64,000 bases of DNA, taken from the NCBI GenBank assembly GCA_010015805.1, contig ML978127.1, positions 1,674,001 to 1,738,000 on the forward strand. Reading direction: 5' to 3'. This DNA comes from Rhizodiscina lignyota. Its lineage: Eukaryota > Ascomycota > Dothideomycetes > Aulographales > Rhizodiscinaceae. The notes below the pieces were generated by a model that saw only the letters and a program-made list of their open reading frames with translations, was not told the DNA's origin and ran no database searches. A program made the translations under genes and the position numbers. Positions 1 to 11,332 of this stretch are shown here, piece by piece; positions within the stretch are counted from its first letter, which is position 1, and every line of letters begins with the position of its first letter.

Positions 1-54
1 GACACCCCCACCACTGCCCATCCCCCTATCAGCGGGTATACCTCCGCAACCACG

Positions 55-3000
55 ATGCAGCGTCCTCCGCATCGATTTACATCCAACTCAGCGGCCACCT
101 CGCCTCGCACAAATCCATTGCGCAGTAACAACAACCGGGATCGTGACGATCCAGCATACAGCCTAGAGAAAACAATGTCGAGCGGCACAGGAAGGAGCTC
201 TGATGATGTGAGCAGCGGAGCTGGCAGCGAGGAGGTGAGCCAGACGTTGGATGAGAAGATGGCAGAAGAGCAGAAGGGCAGACAGAGGCTCAACAACATC
301 ATCCAGCAATTTTACATCAAAGGCGCTCTTGTTATTGTCGGCGCCAGACACACTCTACGGCCATGGGTGAAAAACAACGTGGTGAAGCAGAACAAATGGG
401 TAAGTCTCCCCGTCCCATCTCATACTCGCTCATCCGACATCCATTTCATTCTACATCACTAACGTTTTAACAGTTCAATGTTGTCCTAAATGACAGCGAA
501 GAGCTCCTTGAGCCGCTATCCCACTGGAGAAGCCTTGACGTCCTCGATGATCGGCCTTCACCGATGGTTATCGAAGTGTACCTGGATCTCAATGACCTCA
601 CACCAAGCCAAACGCTTGTCATACTGGATAAGGACGGTCAGCGATGGGATGTTGCGGAATCTCTCAACCGTCTGGTGGGATACAATTCGAGACCATCTGC
701 TACCAGCAGGAAGGAGATTGTCTTGGAGCGTTGGCGAGTCGAGCTTGGTCAAGCTTCCGCTGCGGTACCTTCAGAGGCGTGGTATGATCTGCCAAATGCT
801 TACAAGAAGGCTGTAGTGCTCTTCAGGAGCCTCTTCACACATACTCGCATTCTACCTACCTGGAAGTATTTTAGGCGGATTGCCAAGAATCCTCCACATA
901 GCCCTGCGCTCAAGTTGAAGTATCGCATCTCTAATGGCGACATCGCACCTAACACGAGAGACACTCTGGATCTATCTCTTGTTCCTGAACCGGGAAGCGT
1001 GACATCGCGATATGTCTTCGAGCCAAGCCTTTCACCCGTCGGCCCGTTCTGCATTTCTGTGGAATATAGAGAAAACTGCGATTTCCGTGTGGACGATTCC
1101 GAATCCCTCCTGAGCTCCCATTTTATGGCCTCGGATGACAAGTATTTCCGGCCGTCATTGTCACCTCAACGCGGGTCGCGCAATGACAAGGATCACGTGC
1201 CTGGCTCTCTACCAACACGCAGAAACTTTGTTGAAGAACAAGCCGACCAGGGACACGCGTACGGCAGCATGTCAACATTCCACGCGGTTGGCCAACCCAG
1301 CACTAGTCCAATCTCTGCAATTCGGAACGCACACTGGCCTGGAGTAGACCCATCGCCGTCAACATCACCACCACAGAAGCTGCCACCGAATCATCGTATG
1401 GCGCAAGGTTCTAAATCTTCTCTCCGCTCGGTGGAAGGAGGCGCGCTACCTTACCAGCGTCGCACTTCTGTCTCCTTCCAGCCTTTCAAGGCGGGAAGCC
1501 TCGCATCTTCTCCAGCTTCTGGAGCGATGCACATGCCTGTCCCACCTTCACCATCCAGCTCTTCACTCGGACGTGATCGCCCTTCCAGTCTGTCTCCCCT
1601 CGCTCAAGGTGCTACTGGTACGTCTTTGCCTGCTCAGCACGCGCGCAATCGAAACTCCCTTACTACTCTCCCACAGCAAGCTCTTCGTGCGCCTGTGAAT
1701 ATTCCAAACGAGACGGCCATTGCGTCTTCTGCATCAAGCTCTCCAAAGCCAGCTCCAATCTCCAGATACAGCAGCTCCTTCTCAAACCGTCGCAACCGCT
1801 TTTCATCAGCTTCTGCTGGCACGGGAACAGGGGGATCAAATTCACGCACTGAAGATGGGGACCCGTCTGGCGGAAACAACTCCAGTGGCAAAGGCAGTGT
1901 CTCAAGCTCTACACGTGCTGACACGAGCACACCGGACGTTGTATCTGGTGGTGCTGGCGCAGGCGGAGGTAGCTCTGGTAGCGTACAGGCGGATGATGAC
2001 AATCTTAAAGACTTTATCAAGCTACTGGAACAGAAGAAAGAGCTCAAGAGCTTCAACCGAACAGATGAGCGAGTCAAAGAGGCAAACATCACACGCACGA
2101 CTGCTCAGCTTTCGAAGTACCAACGTATGCGCGACAGCAACGCCGCTCTGAGCGATAGCCTCAGCTCCAGCCTTCTACTGCACCGCAGCTCCAGCAGCAG
2201 CTCTCGTCAACTCAGTGCTGTCCCGCCAATGATCGCAGATCGTGGTGGCAGCTTCGAAAGCTCAAGCCCAGGGAAGCCGATCAGCCCTCACACGCCGCAT
2301 ACCCCTGCCATACCATCTCGACTCTCTGCTGGAAGTGTAATCGACTACAGCGATGTGCGCAGATCACGTTCAGGCGCCCGATCCGCTCCACGTTCATCCG
2401 GAAGGGACCGCGCAGACTTGGGTGTAGAGACAGATATGGATACGGCAGTGCCTGGAGCATCTGGTATGGAGCGCACAGGTAGCAACGCCATTCCCATTCC
2501 AACTTCTCCACGCGCATGGCCCTACGTGCGACGGAGCAGTTCCGTTGCACAGCAACAGAGACAACAAGCCATCGATGATCCAGACGTTGATCTATACGGT
2601 ATGCGCAGTGCCAGTTTACCCAATGACGATAGCCAAGGCATCAGCATGAGCGAATTAGTCCGCATGACCCAGGAGCCTGGAAACGTGATCCCTGCCGCCG
2701 GTGCACTACTTGAGACTGGCAGTGCTGCGGACTCTGGCGATGACCCTGCCGTAGCGCTTGCTCCGTATGCAACCGGTGATGCTACTGCAGACACTCTTTC
2801 ATACCGGCCGCGCACGAGCGGAGACCGATATTCACAACGAGGCAGATGGCGCATCCCTCCAAGCCATACAGCAGGCAGTTCTGCATCCAGCTCAACAGCG
2901 CATCCGGCCAGCGCACCTGGACCTGGATCGATGTCGTCGACTTCAAGAGGTTCACGGAACAGCTTTGGCTCGAGAGGTGCAGCAGTTACGAGGGACAGAG

Positions 3001-3134
3001 ATGAGGATGATGAGCCGTTGCTTTTCACGATGAGCGAACTCGGAGCGCAAAGTAGGAAGAGCCTTGAAGATGCTAGAGGTGGTTCGAGTTCTAGTGGTAC
3101 CGGAAGAGCAAGAGGTGGAAGTGGGTGGCAGTGA
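55..3134 (+). CDS. ATG13: Autophagy protein Atg13 (HORMA-domain subunit of the Atg1 kinase complex)
   Basis: Atg13 is the regulatory scaffold of the Atg1 kinase complex that starts autophagosome formation under TOR control. Exons 55..399 and 474..3134 (intron 400..473, GTAAGT..CAG) encode 1001 residues if translation starts at 55. Residues about 75-310 form the HORMA domain: it opens with NNIIQQFYIKGALVIVGAR and continues over the splice into FNVVLNDSEELLEPL and PSPMVIEVYLDL. The rest is a long Ser/Pro-rich disordered tail, as usual in fungal Atg13, with an acidic-hydrophobic DEPLLFTMSEL near the C-terminus like the conserved fungal C-terminal motif. The frame stays open from 55 back to base 1 with no stop, so the true start may lie outside the window. 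Many SP/TP sites in the tail fit TORC1 phosphoregulation (family knowledge). The identity is firm; the N-terminus is not. Confidence 0.93.
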
Positions 3135-4278
3135 CCTTGGGGGAGACTGGTGGCTATTAGCATGTGCAAAATTGGAAGAAGACGTAACGTTTCACTTTTT
3201 TTCACTTTCCTGCTGTTTTCGGTATTATTCGCCTTTTGGCATTTCGCATTACGGAGTACAACGACGAGCATCACTCCATACAAGGCATGGCGCATGGACG
3301 GTTCTCTTTTCTAGCCTTCACTTCAGGTTTTTGGATACGGCGAAACGCGCGCACACATCAAGGCAACGAGCATTCAAGATTCGGCGGCGATTGTTGTGAA
3401 ATAGTTTGAACCGTTTTTAAAGATACCTATCGGAGCCATCCTGAGGACAGAGTTGGCGTCACAGATGGGGGACGGGCAATTGGCGCTTCTGGAAGGATGG
3501 ACACAGCATCAGACATCATTGTTTATAGTAGTGTTGGCATTGTGACCTTTGGTATAGATCGAATTGATCACGTCTAAACTAAGTCTCTGCTGGCAGTTGT
3601 CGCACTGTAACTGCCATTGTTCACGGCGTGAAGCCGGATGCAAAGCGCGGAATTGTGGTGGACTCACCTGCCGGCAGTCCAAACCGAGCGGAGCGCTGGT
3701 GGGAGGAGCACAGCAAATCGCTCTGGCCACTTCCGAGCATCCAGAAGGCATTTCAATTCGGATATTTCTCGCTCCAACTCTCGTTCTGTGGTGCTGTAGC
3801 ACGATAGATATATCAGTGGGCACTAATCTGCGCGGGCGCACATGCTGAGGTGGACAACACGTGCCGCATACGGTGAAGATATCCTCGGAAGGTGTTGCCC
3901 TGCTCGGAACACCGTTTGCCCATTTTCCTGCGGCAGGCATCACCGACCTCTGCACTGCCGGCGCTCCAATCCGCACGCCTGCATTTCGAGCTTACACTAG
4001 GTAGAGCCCTCCATCACAACTCCCGATAGTACTTTTCCTCCTCCACCTTCCAATCCCCACAACACGCTCCTCAATTCCTTCGCACGACCCGCACCACATC
4101 TGCGCTGTCAAGTCAGCACCGAGGCTCAGCGAACACACCTAATCCTCTCGGCTGAGTCAATCAGGGCCCGCGCTCACTCCACCTGTCACCTCTTGCACGA
4201 GCTAGAATCGGACCGCGATTACGACCGCCTATCTACCACCAATTCCGCAACGTCGGTGTCGAAATAGCAGAACGCACA
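3135..4278. other. Intergenic region between ATG13 and cytochrome b5
   Basis: This 1.1 kb gap holds the ATG13 3' flank and the cytochrome b5 promoter and leader. A 155-codon open frame on the minus strand (3509..3976) has no recognisable domain and a composition unlike the neighbouring genes, so I do not call it. The 200 bases before the b5 start are C-rich on the plus strand, typical of fungal leaders. I see nothing else. Confidence 0.5.
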
Positions 4279-4955
4279 ATGGCAGACGGCAAGGAGTTCA
4301 CGTACGAGGAGGTTTCGGGGCACAGCAGCAAGAAGGACCTCTACCTTGTCATACACGACAAGATCTACAACGCGAGCAGCTTCATCGATGAGCATCCGTA
4401 TGTGCTAAGCTCCTCCTTCCACACCTTAAATGTGTCCTCTAATTTACTTGCAATTTTTGGTCGTAATCTGTCTAAGGTGTAGAGCTTTGGAGGCCTGGAA
4501 TAGTTTCTTTTACCTCTACATCCTGTGGTGTGTTACTAACAATGCATTTTCTCCAACAGCGGCGGCGAAGAAGTCCTCCTCGACGTTGGCGGCCAGGACG
4601 CAACCGAAGCATTCGAAGATGTCGGCCACAGCGACGAAGCCCGTGAGATCCTCACCGGTCTGCTCGTCGGCAAGCTAAAGCGCAAGGTATATTCTCTTCT
4701 GCCTTCCCCCACAGTTCACAGATACTCTCACTACTCGCTAGAATACATGGATACAGATGAGACGGTATTGACTTTGGTGTCTAGCCCGGTGACCCGCAGC
4801 CGCGCGACCTCGATTCGCAGTTGAAGTCCGGTTCTGGATCCAAGCCCGCAACCGATGGCGCAGGAATGGGTGTCATGCTCTACGTCGTCGTGCTGGTCGG
4901 CGCGGCACTGGCGTTCGGCGCGTACAAGTACATGGAGACGCAGAAGGACAAATAA
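4279..4955 (+). CDS. Cytochrome b5, tail-anchored (microsomal type)
   Basis: A small haem protein that passes electrons to ER desaturases, hydroxylases and P450s. Exons 4279..4397, 4560..4686 and 4785..4955 join in frame to 138 residues. The haem fold is clear: [22 protein letters not shown] at the N-terminus, the axial-histidine motif DEHPGGEEVLL spanning the first splice, and the second axial histidine in [12 protein letters not shown] linker rich in Ser, Gly and Lys is followed by one C-terminal hydrophobic segment ([19 protein letters not shown], about residues 109-127) and a short lysine-containing tail, so it is a tail-anchored ER (or outer mitochondrial membrane) protein. The length is normal for the family. 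The first intron is long for this locus (162 bases); the second is 98 bases, ending in TAG. Confidence 0.93.
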
Positions 4956-5609
4956 GCAAGCTCTCAGCGACGTCGGGGCAAGCGGGAGCGGGGAAGTCGA
5001 GGCGGAGATGAGGTCGTCGTTCGTCCTCGTTCAACGGCCGGTGCGGAGCGGGAGTTAGATTTGGGCAATCCACATGTCAGCACCACGGATGCAGCCATTG
5101 CATTTTGCTTAGAGATATTTGGTTTGAAGATTCGTCGGTGGCAGATGCGCTTTAGATCGGTGCGGCTTTGGCCAAATAATGCCCATTGCAATTGCCAAAG
5201 TGCGGTAGATACTTTACTGGCAGCTAATGCATCACCATATAGGATCTCTCTTTCGCTCTCTTCGGTTTTGATTTTTGATTTCAGTGCGGAGTTTCCTGAA
5301 GAAGTCGCACGGACTAGGTTTTGCCTAGTTTAGGAGCTGACCTAATGGCTTTAGATACAGCAGCCAGTCTTCGCATCTGCGATAAGATTCCATCATTTCC
5401 ACACTCAGATAACCATTCAAGTTAGCTCTGCACCCTTCATTATTGGTGTTCATTCACATTTGTCAACCATTCCGTGTTGCAAAGCTGTCAAGCATCTTGA
5501 GACTCTTGTCCTCTATCTGCTCCAGTCACTCACACGGCTGACTAATAATCGAAACCGTCCCTGTCCCTTTTGTAGATGCCGCTGTAAAAGCGATGACTGT
5601 GCTCGTGCT
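4956..5609. other. Intergenic region (convergent 3' ends)
   Basis: Cytochrome b5 (plus) and the unknown gene at 5610-6467 (minus) converge here, so this holds both 3' untranslated regions. No domain-bearing open frame, RNA gene or repeat was seen. Confidence 0.4.
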
Positions 5610-6467
5610 TCAGCACTTCAGACAGAGGGCGCTTCTGATCATCGTCTGTGATGTAGTCGCTAAGAACTGGCTCCTGTGGCGCACGACCGATTCGGTCGGA
5701 GGAGACTCCGGAGAGCCGTCTTTTGGTGTCTTCGCGCGCCTTTTTCGGTCTTCCCCCTCATACGCATGGACTGCATCAATGAACTCAACAATCTTGTCGG
5801 GGTCGATGCGGCCGCTGTGGTTAAACCATGCCTTCACCATGAGGCCCAACCGGTTTGAATCCCACGTGAAACGCGTCGGAGCGAGCGACGGGAGATCAAG
5901 CATACCCTCCATGCACATGAGATGATAGTATTCTTTCTTCGGTCCAGGCGGCCAACTTTCCTCCCTAGGAGCTTCCACCAAGACGCGGTAGCGCTCCACG
6001 ATGCGTGGGCCTTTGTCGGCGAGCAGACAGTCTTCGTAAGCATAACAACGAGCGCGGCCTCCGGAGTCTTCGAGGAACATATTGATTGCTGGGTTATCCT
6101 CGAGCTCTGAGAGCAGTTTCTGGCCGTTCTCCACAAGTCGCTGCTCTTTTGTCAAGCTTGTACGCCTTTCTTCCTCTTGGTGACGTTCCTCCGCCTCTCT
6201 GTCCCACCGCTTCCTGCTCTCTTCCATCTCTTTGTCTCGCATCTTCCGGTACTCTTGACCCTCTGCAGTCTCATACCAGTCTCTTCTACGTTGGAGAAAA
6301 TCCTCAATGCTCTCACGATGCTTCCTGCGGGGCATCTGGGCGCCGATCGGGGCTGATGTCGACGTCTGTGGTGACGCGGACCGTTGGCGCTTTATTCCTG
6401 CAGCGATGTGCTCACTGGCTTCCTCTTCATGAGGAGCCATTGAGTTGGAGGGCTCTGAATTAGCCAT
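5610..6467 (-). CDS. Uncharacterised protein with possible treble-clef-like zinc site
   Basis: The product is 285 residues from the ATG at 6467, which starts MANSEPS. The frame stays open upstream to 6623, but that stretch lacks protein-like composition, so I prefer 6467. Residues about 45-120 are highly charged with Arg/Glu-rich helices (ESIEDFLQRRRDWYE, then a run of KEMEESRKRWDREAEER type), probably coiled coil. The following globular part carries C-x5-C (CYAYEDC), a gap of 34, then H-x2-C (HLMC), a spacing reminiscent of PARP-type zinc fingers although that family uses C-x2-C. After it comes a conserved-looking FTWDSNRLGLMVKAWFNHSG segment. I do not recognise the family; a nuclear or nucleic-acid role is only a guess from the charge and the possible zinc ligands. 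Confidence 0.7.
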   Translation of the reverse strand: MANSEPSNSMAPHEEEASEHIAAGIKRQRSASPQTSTSAPIGAQMPRRKHRESIEDFLQRRRDWYETAEGQEYRKMRDKEMEESRKRWDREAEERHQEEERRTSLTKEQRLVENGQKLLSELEDNPAINMFLEDSGGRARCYAYEDCLLADKGPRIVERYRVLVEAPREESWPPGPKKEYYHLMCMEGMLDLPSLAPTRFTWDSNRLGLMVKAWFNHSGRIDPDKIVEFIDAVHAYEGEDRKRRAKTPKDGSPESPPTESVVRHRSQFLATTSQTMIRSALCLKC

Positions 6468-6875
6468 CTCATAAGATTTCAATTGGATGATTTTGGATGT
6501 TGGGTGAAGTTGAGTTGTCGAAAGATCCCTGGGTTTTAAGTGTTGCCTGAAGCGACTGCTCGAATGCCCATCGCTCCTTCCTCCATAGGAGGCGCCGAGC
6601 GGCGGCCTTTGAGCATGCAGCAACGCAAAGTGGCACTCAAGAATAATTGAGTATTCACTAAAGAGACAGTAATGAAGGATCGTCTACGTCAAATAATGCG
6701 GGGGCCGTGAGACGAGAAGCATTTGAAGAATGTCGCTCCATTCTCATACGCGTAGAGAGTTGCCAGAAGCCCTCTTAAGACCGCATTCGTCATAAAGTAC
6801 CTCCATCACCTGCTGACGAGTTTCGGACTATCTCTCTGATTTCTTCACTGTATTCTCTATCGTGTCCACTCTGCT
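6468..6875. other. Intergenic region
   Basis: This is the promoter side of the 5610-6467 gene (transcribed leftward) and the 3' flank of the hydrolase at 6876-8450. Nothing else could be supported. Confidence 0.4.
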
Positions 6876-8450
6876 TCAATCATCTCGCACCTTCTCGAAC
6901 CATATAAGATCGTCTCGCATATCCTCTGAAAGAGCGACACCAAAGCTTATCATACCTTTACCGTCATCCGGTAACTGAAATTGAGCCTTCAGACTGTCGT
7001 AGATGTTTTCTCCGACATAATGATATTCCGCTGTGAACCGCGTATCGGAGGTGTGCTCCAGATAGAGTTTAAACGGAAAAGTTCTATCAGTGCAATCTGC
7101 AATTAATCTATCCCCCTCAGCTAGGAGGGTGATGGTGCGATACCCAGGATTGTGATAAGTGCCAGCAAGGTCGAGTAGCGGTAATGGTAGCGGAAGGCTG
7201 TCTTTTGGATCCACGTGCCACGGGTTCGGCTCTTCGTCTTCGTTCTGTCTCTCACTTTTTCTCTTCTGCAGAACCTCGCTCCAATTCAACCTGTCTTTCT
7301 CTGCAACTCCCAAGACTTCGTCAATCAACGTATTACGCACGACCTCAGCAACATCATCAGCTCCAGTTCCGTTTCCAAATATAACAACGCCCCAGTTCCA
7401 ATCCGGGAAATAGCATATTTTGCTTTCATATCCACTCACACATCCATCATGACCGATCAAAGTGTGACTATGATATGTCTGGACCTCCAATCCTAGGGCA
7501 TACAGCTCATGGCTGAACAATTTCTTGTCATCGCTTCGGGCTTCTCGACCGGGATTGCAGATGGTACGAGGTTTGATGAGCTCTTTGTGGGCATTTTCAG
7601 AGAGCGGAGGGACTCGGTGCATCATACACCTTACCCACTTTGCGTAATCTGAGACGCAGCTGAATACGTCGCCTGCACCTTGGCCTTCATACTGACGCCA
7701 CCATGGCAACTCGACGTACATACCTGTCTCCTTGTCCCATCGATAGCCCCTCGAAAGTCTCTCGGTGAGGTTGCGCTCTTCGACACTACGCACTTGGAGA
7801 TGAGTATTTTCCATTCCCAATGGGCCCCACAATCGCGTTTCCAGGAAGGAACGGAAAGAGGTTCCGGTGAGGACCTCAACAAGATGGCTCGCTACAGTGA
7901 ACATAATATTCGAGTATTGGTATTCTGTTCTCATTGACTTGTTGACGGGAAGATGCCTCAAGAGCCTCGTTACACTTCTTGGGGTGTCAGGATTCGCTGC
8001 AGTTTCGCCCATGAGAGCGTCGTCATGACCCGGAAGGCCAGTACGATGACTTAGAATATCTTCGATCGTCAGCTCCTCTGTGTACCTTGCATCCGACATG
8101 ACAAAATCGTCCGGCAAGAGGCGGGACACCGGCGTCTCCCATTTGACGTCTGGAAAATGCGTATCATCGTCGACCAACAAAGCTAGTGCAGCTGAAGTGA
8201 ATGATTTCGAAGTACTGGCGCAATCGAAGAGTGTGACGTCGGTTATGGGGGTTGACGGGAGAGCGGCGAGCCCGAAGTTCTGTTACACGTCAGCCCTCGA
8301 TAGCAGCAGGCAATGTTCTGTGCGTCTAACCCGAACTGAGATCTCGTCATTGTCTATAACAGCGATCGCTAGGCCCGGAACTCTGCAGGCCTTAAGTGTA
8401 TCATCAACGAGATTTTTGAACTCGGGAGTGTTGAAGAACTGGGGCCGCAT
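6876..8450 (-). CDS. Serine beta-lactamase-like hydrolase/esterase (class C / S12 fold)
   Basis: Exons (minus) 8450..8331 and 8279..6876, with a 51-base intron 8280..8330 (GTTAGA..CAG), give 507 residues. The start MRPQFFNTPEF is the first ATG; the frame extends a few codons upstream without one. The family triad is present: S-x-x-K as STSK at residues 62-65 (nucleophile Ser62), Y-x-N as YSN in TEYQYSNIMF, and HDG in LIGHDGCVSG, the usual replacement for KTG in EstB- and fungal LACTB-like enzymes. N-terminal VPGLAIAVIDNDEISV is the family's first strand. A C-terminal beta-rich domain follows. No signal peptide is seen, so it is probably cytosolic. Fungal members act as esterases, transesterases or lactonases; the substrate cannot be inferred here. 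It is not next to a biosynthetic core gene. Confidence 0.88.
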
Positions 8451-11332
8451 GTTGCAGTGAATTCCAAATCGCAAATTAACAGTGTGATATGAGAGCAGAT
8501 GCTGATGTCGGAGAGAGTCTTATAAAGGTGAAAGGAACTGCTACTAGGCACCGAAGGTGTCGCTTTTGGTCCTTAAGCGACGCGGTCTCGAACGACTATG
8601 CTACATATAGACACAGCTGAGAACTATTTCCGCAGGATCAGGGCCTGTCCGTTGTCTCGGGTGCATAGTACTGGGCCTTTTGGCTCTTTGAAAAGCTCAG
8701 TGAGTCAGTGGTCATCGAAGGTGCCCTACGGAGAGTAACATGCATACATACATGTAGCTGAATGTGGCTTACTAATCAACTCAACTCGGACATGTCGACA
8801 TTGATGAAGTGCAGATAATGCTCATCGCTGAATGAAAAACAAAATTTGGTTGGTTTGGACGCTTGTATGTGAGTCCGCTGTATAGTTGGTGCTTTGATGT
8901 ATTTGATACTGAGGTTACGCATGTGGTCGTCGGGTCTAACATTTCTTTATCTAACTTGCCTTAAGCCGAAGAATGCTGAGCATCGTCCCAGCTTCATTAT
9001 TCTTCGTGATGATGATTGCTTCATCTAATCCGTACGTTTTTACATCTCCCCAATCGTGATTCCGCTTCCTGGAGAGCCTTATCTTCCTCAAGAGTAGTTC
9101 CTTCGTTGCTTCAAGCTCCTCCTGGCACCTCCGCAAATCTCCTTGCAAATCAGATATTGAGAGAATTGCTTATCGTGAGTGCACTGTATAGTATAGGTGT
9201 GTAGCCAATTATTCCTTGTCTCGTACTGAAGTGTCTCGAATCATCTCGCAGCACCGCAGTTGGAATTTGGAGTCTTGTGTGCGGAAAGGTTCGGTGAAGA
9301 GGATTTGCTGTGGAGCATGTCGTGGGTAGTTGGTAGTTAGCACGGCTGCTATAAGCGCGTTGCGCTCGTAATTATTATCTCTGATCGGTAGCGCCACCTT
9401 CGTTGAGAGTGCTGTCGATGTCCGTGTCTATATCGGCGTCGATTCCATGAGCGCAAAAGTAGGTGAAGCCAAGTCAAGCCATGCTGTAATCCTGTTTATG
9501 GTTGAAGAAAGGGAAAGCTGTGGTTGAAGAAAATCACTGAAAGGGCCGGCAAGTTGAAAATATGTTAAAAAGAAATATAAATTCTGGCGCATATGATGTG
9601 TTCGGTAAATAGAAGAATAACGAGAAAAAAATGGCAAAAAGGAAATAGGTTCTATCCCCGCGGGATTCGAACCTATTCCCCATACCTAACAGCCCTAACT
9701 ATATCCGGTATAGCTAGCGGTGTTCAGGAGGAAGAATGCTCCAGGGCGTGACCGCCGAGCTATTCCACCTTTTCGATCCATTAGCTGTAAATTAATATTT
9801 TGTATAAATATGCATAGTTCCTTCGACCGGTTTAATCTGCCACTTGGCCCTTGATTACACTCGTATCAAATAATCAATTCGACTGATTGATTTGATTGAA
9901 TTTTGCACTTAGTTGACAATCTCAACTGTAATCGGCTTGGTAGAGTGTTCTATACAAAATTTAGCCGTGCACATCATGTATAAAGGATAGAACTGACCGT
10001 CTTTTCTTTTCGCGTTTCTTTCCTTCCTTCTTCGTTTGTTCCCCTTCCACTTAAACAACTCCTTCACCTGCTCCTCTTTCCCATCCATCCTATTCCTGGC
10101 TTCGCGTTCTAAGTAGTACATCCTTCCAGCGAGCTCCACCACGAACTTTCCTTTTGTCGCCCAACCACGTAGTTGCAGGCGCTATTTGTTAGGTAATCTC
10201 TTCTGCTCTTAAAAGCTGGGAGTCGAGCAAGTACGCGCGCCCTGATCAGCCTCATCGATGCACAAAACACTTAACGCCCATTCTTTCGACGTTGTACCCG
10301 TTATGGCAAGTTTGTTGATATTCGACTTCCTTCTGCCCGCTCTTTCATCTCTACTTCCTTCTTTCTTCAATGTTTGCCTCCAGATAATTACAAGATCTGC
10401 TTTTGCTCCACCTCTGAACTTGTCTTTTTAACATTATATACTCGGAGATTGTATTAATGAGAAGACCTTGTGAGATCAAACATGAGATAGTCATTGACGA
10501 AAGCTAATGGAACTTGTTTCAGATGTTGATGATCAAGTTGTGCACCAATCATGGTTCGCAACCAATACTGGTGAGACGTCGCTCCGTAGGAGGGAGAAGC
10601 TGGAAGAACGATGCCGTAGGAGAGGGCAGCATGGGACTTCACAAAACATTGAACTGAGTTCGCAGAGTCTGTGCGAAGCTCGTCGTTTCGCTCGAATGGA
10701 GTGAATACGGTGGCGCACGGTTTGCCATGTCTCTCGTGGCCTCAGATGCCCGCAGCGTATATTCCACGTTCATAGGCCTTCTTTGAGGGAAAGAGAGCGA
10801 AACGAGATATATTCGCAGAGACTGGATACATTGATGTCCATTTTCATCTTCATAGAGACGCAGAGACGAACAGTGCAGTCCGTTTTAAGGCTCTGAGAGC
10901 TCAGGGGAAAGAATGCTGATTCGTCATCTCGGACCCACTTGCTCCTTCCGAGGAACGCCACAGATGAATCTGATAAAGCGCAGCTCTCTCATCCTTACAC
11001 ACTTCTTATGTTATGGCTTTTCAGTGTTTTCAGACACATCTATTTCGGCCGAAAACATCGATAGAGTCTCTACTATGTTCCGTGTTACCAGGGAAAATAC
11101 GACGTCGTATTGTCCACACGATACCCTGCAATGAGCCGCCCGCCTCGGAACTTTTGTGCAGGGCGACGACGCGGCTCGGTAAGTATCGTTGCAACCCTTT
11201 GCTTTTGCCAGCAACAAACGTCTCTCCTCTTTTAAGTACTTCGTATACCCCAATCATATCACAATATATCTCCTATTATTCCCTCGCAGTTCGCTGAATT
11301 ATTCCACTCCAATTCTGTGCTACACTGTCAAA
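8451..11332. other. Large gene-poor intergenic stretch
   Basis: These 2.9 kb contain no convincing gene. Short open frames exist on the minus strand (8951..9148, a 65-residue charged helix-like piece, and 9909..10142, Lys/Arg-rich), but neither has a recognisable domain or splice partner. The middle (about 9560-9990) is AT-rich, with a tRNA-like B-box at about 9650-9672. This is the longest unexplained non-coding gap in the window and could be decayed repeat or gene sequence. The last few hundred bases are the promoter of the CoA ligase. Confidence 0.4.
9647..9790 (-). other. tRNA-like / SINE-like relic with a perfect B-box
   Basis: On the minus strand GGTTCGAATCC (9663..9673) matches the RNA polymerase III B-box exactly. 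About 75-90 bases upstream on that strand, TAGCTCGGCGG resembles a degenerate A-box. The T-stem does not pair properly and no matching 7-bp acceptor stem is found, so this is not a working tRNA. It could be a tRNA pseudogene or the head of a SINE-like element. The call rests on motif spacing only. Confidence 0.3.

Noticed and set aside
2522-3295. Long minus-strand frame opposite the ATG13 tail
   Set aside because: Mirror of a Ser-rich coding region; ATG13 is firmly identified on the plus strand.
3509-3976. 155-codon open frame on the minus strand
   Set aside because: No domain, high cysteine and histidine without pattern, and no splice partner; likely chance in an intergenic region.
9647-9790. 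A functional tRNA gene
   Set aside because: T-stem outer pairs fail and no acceptor stem pairs; kept only as a relic.
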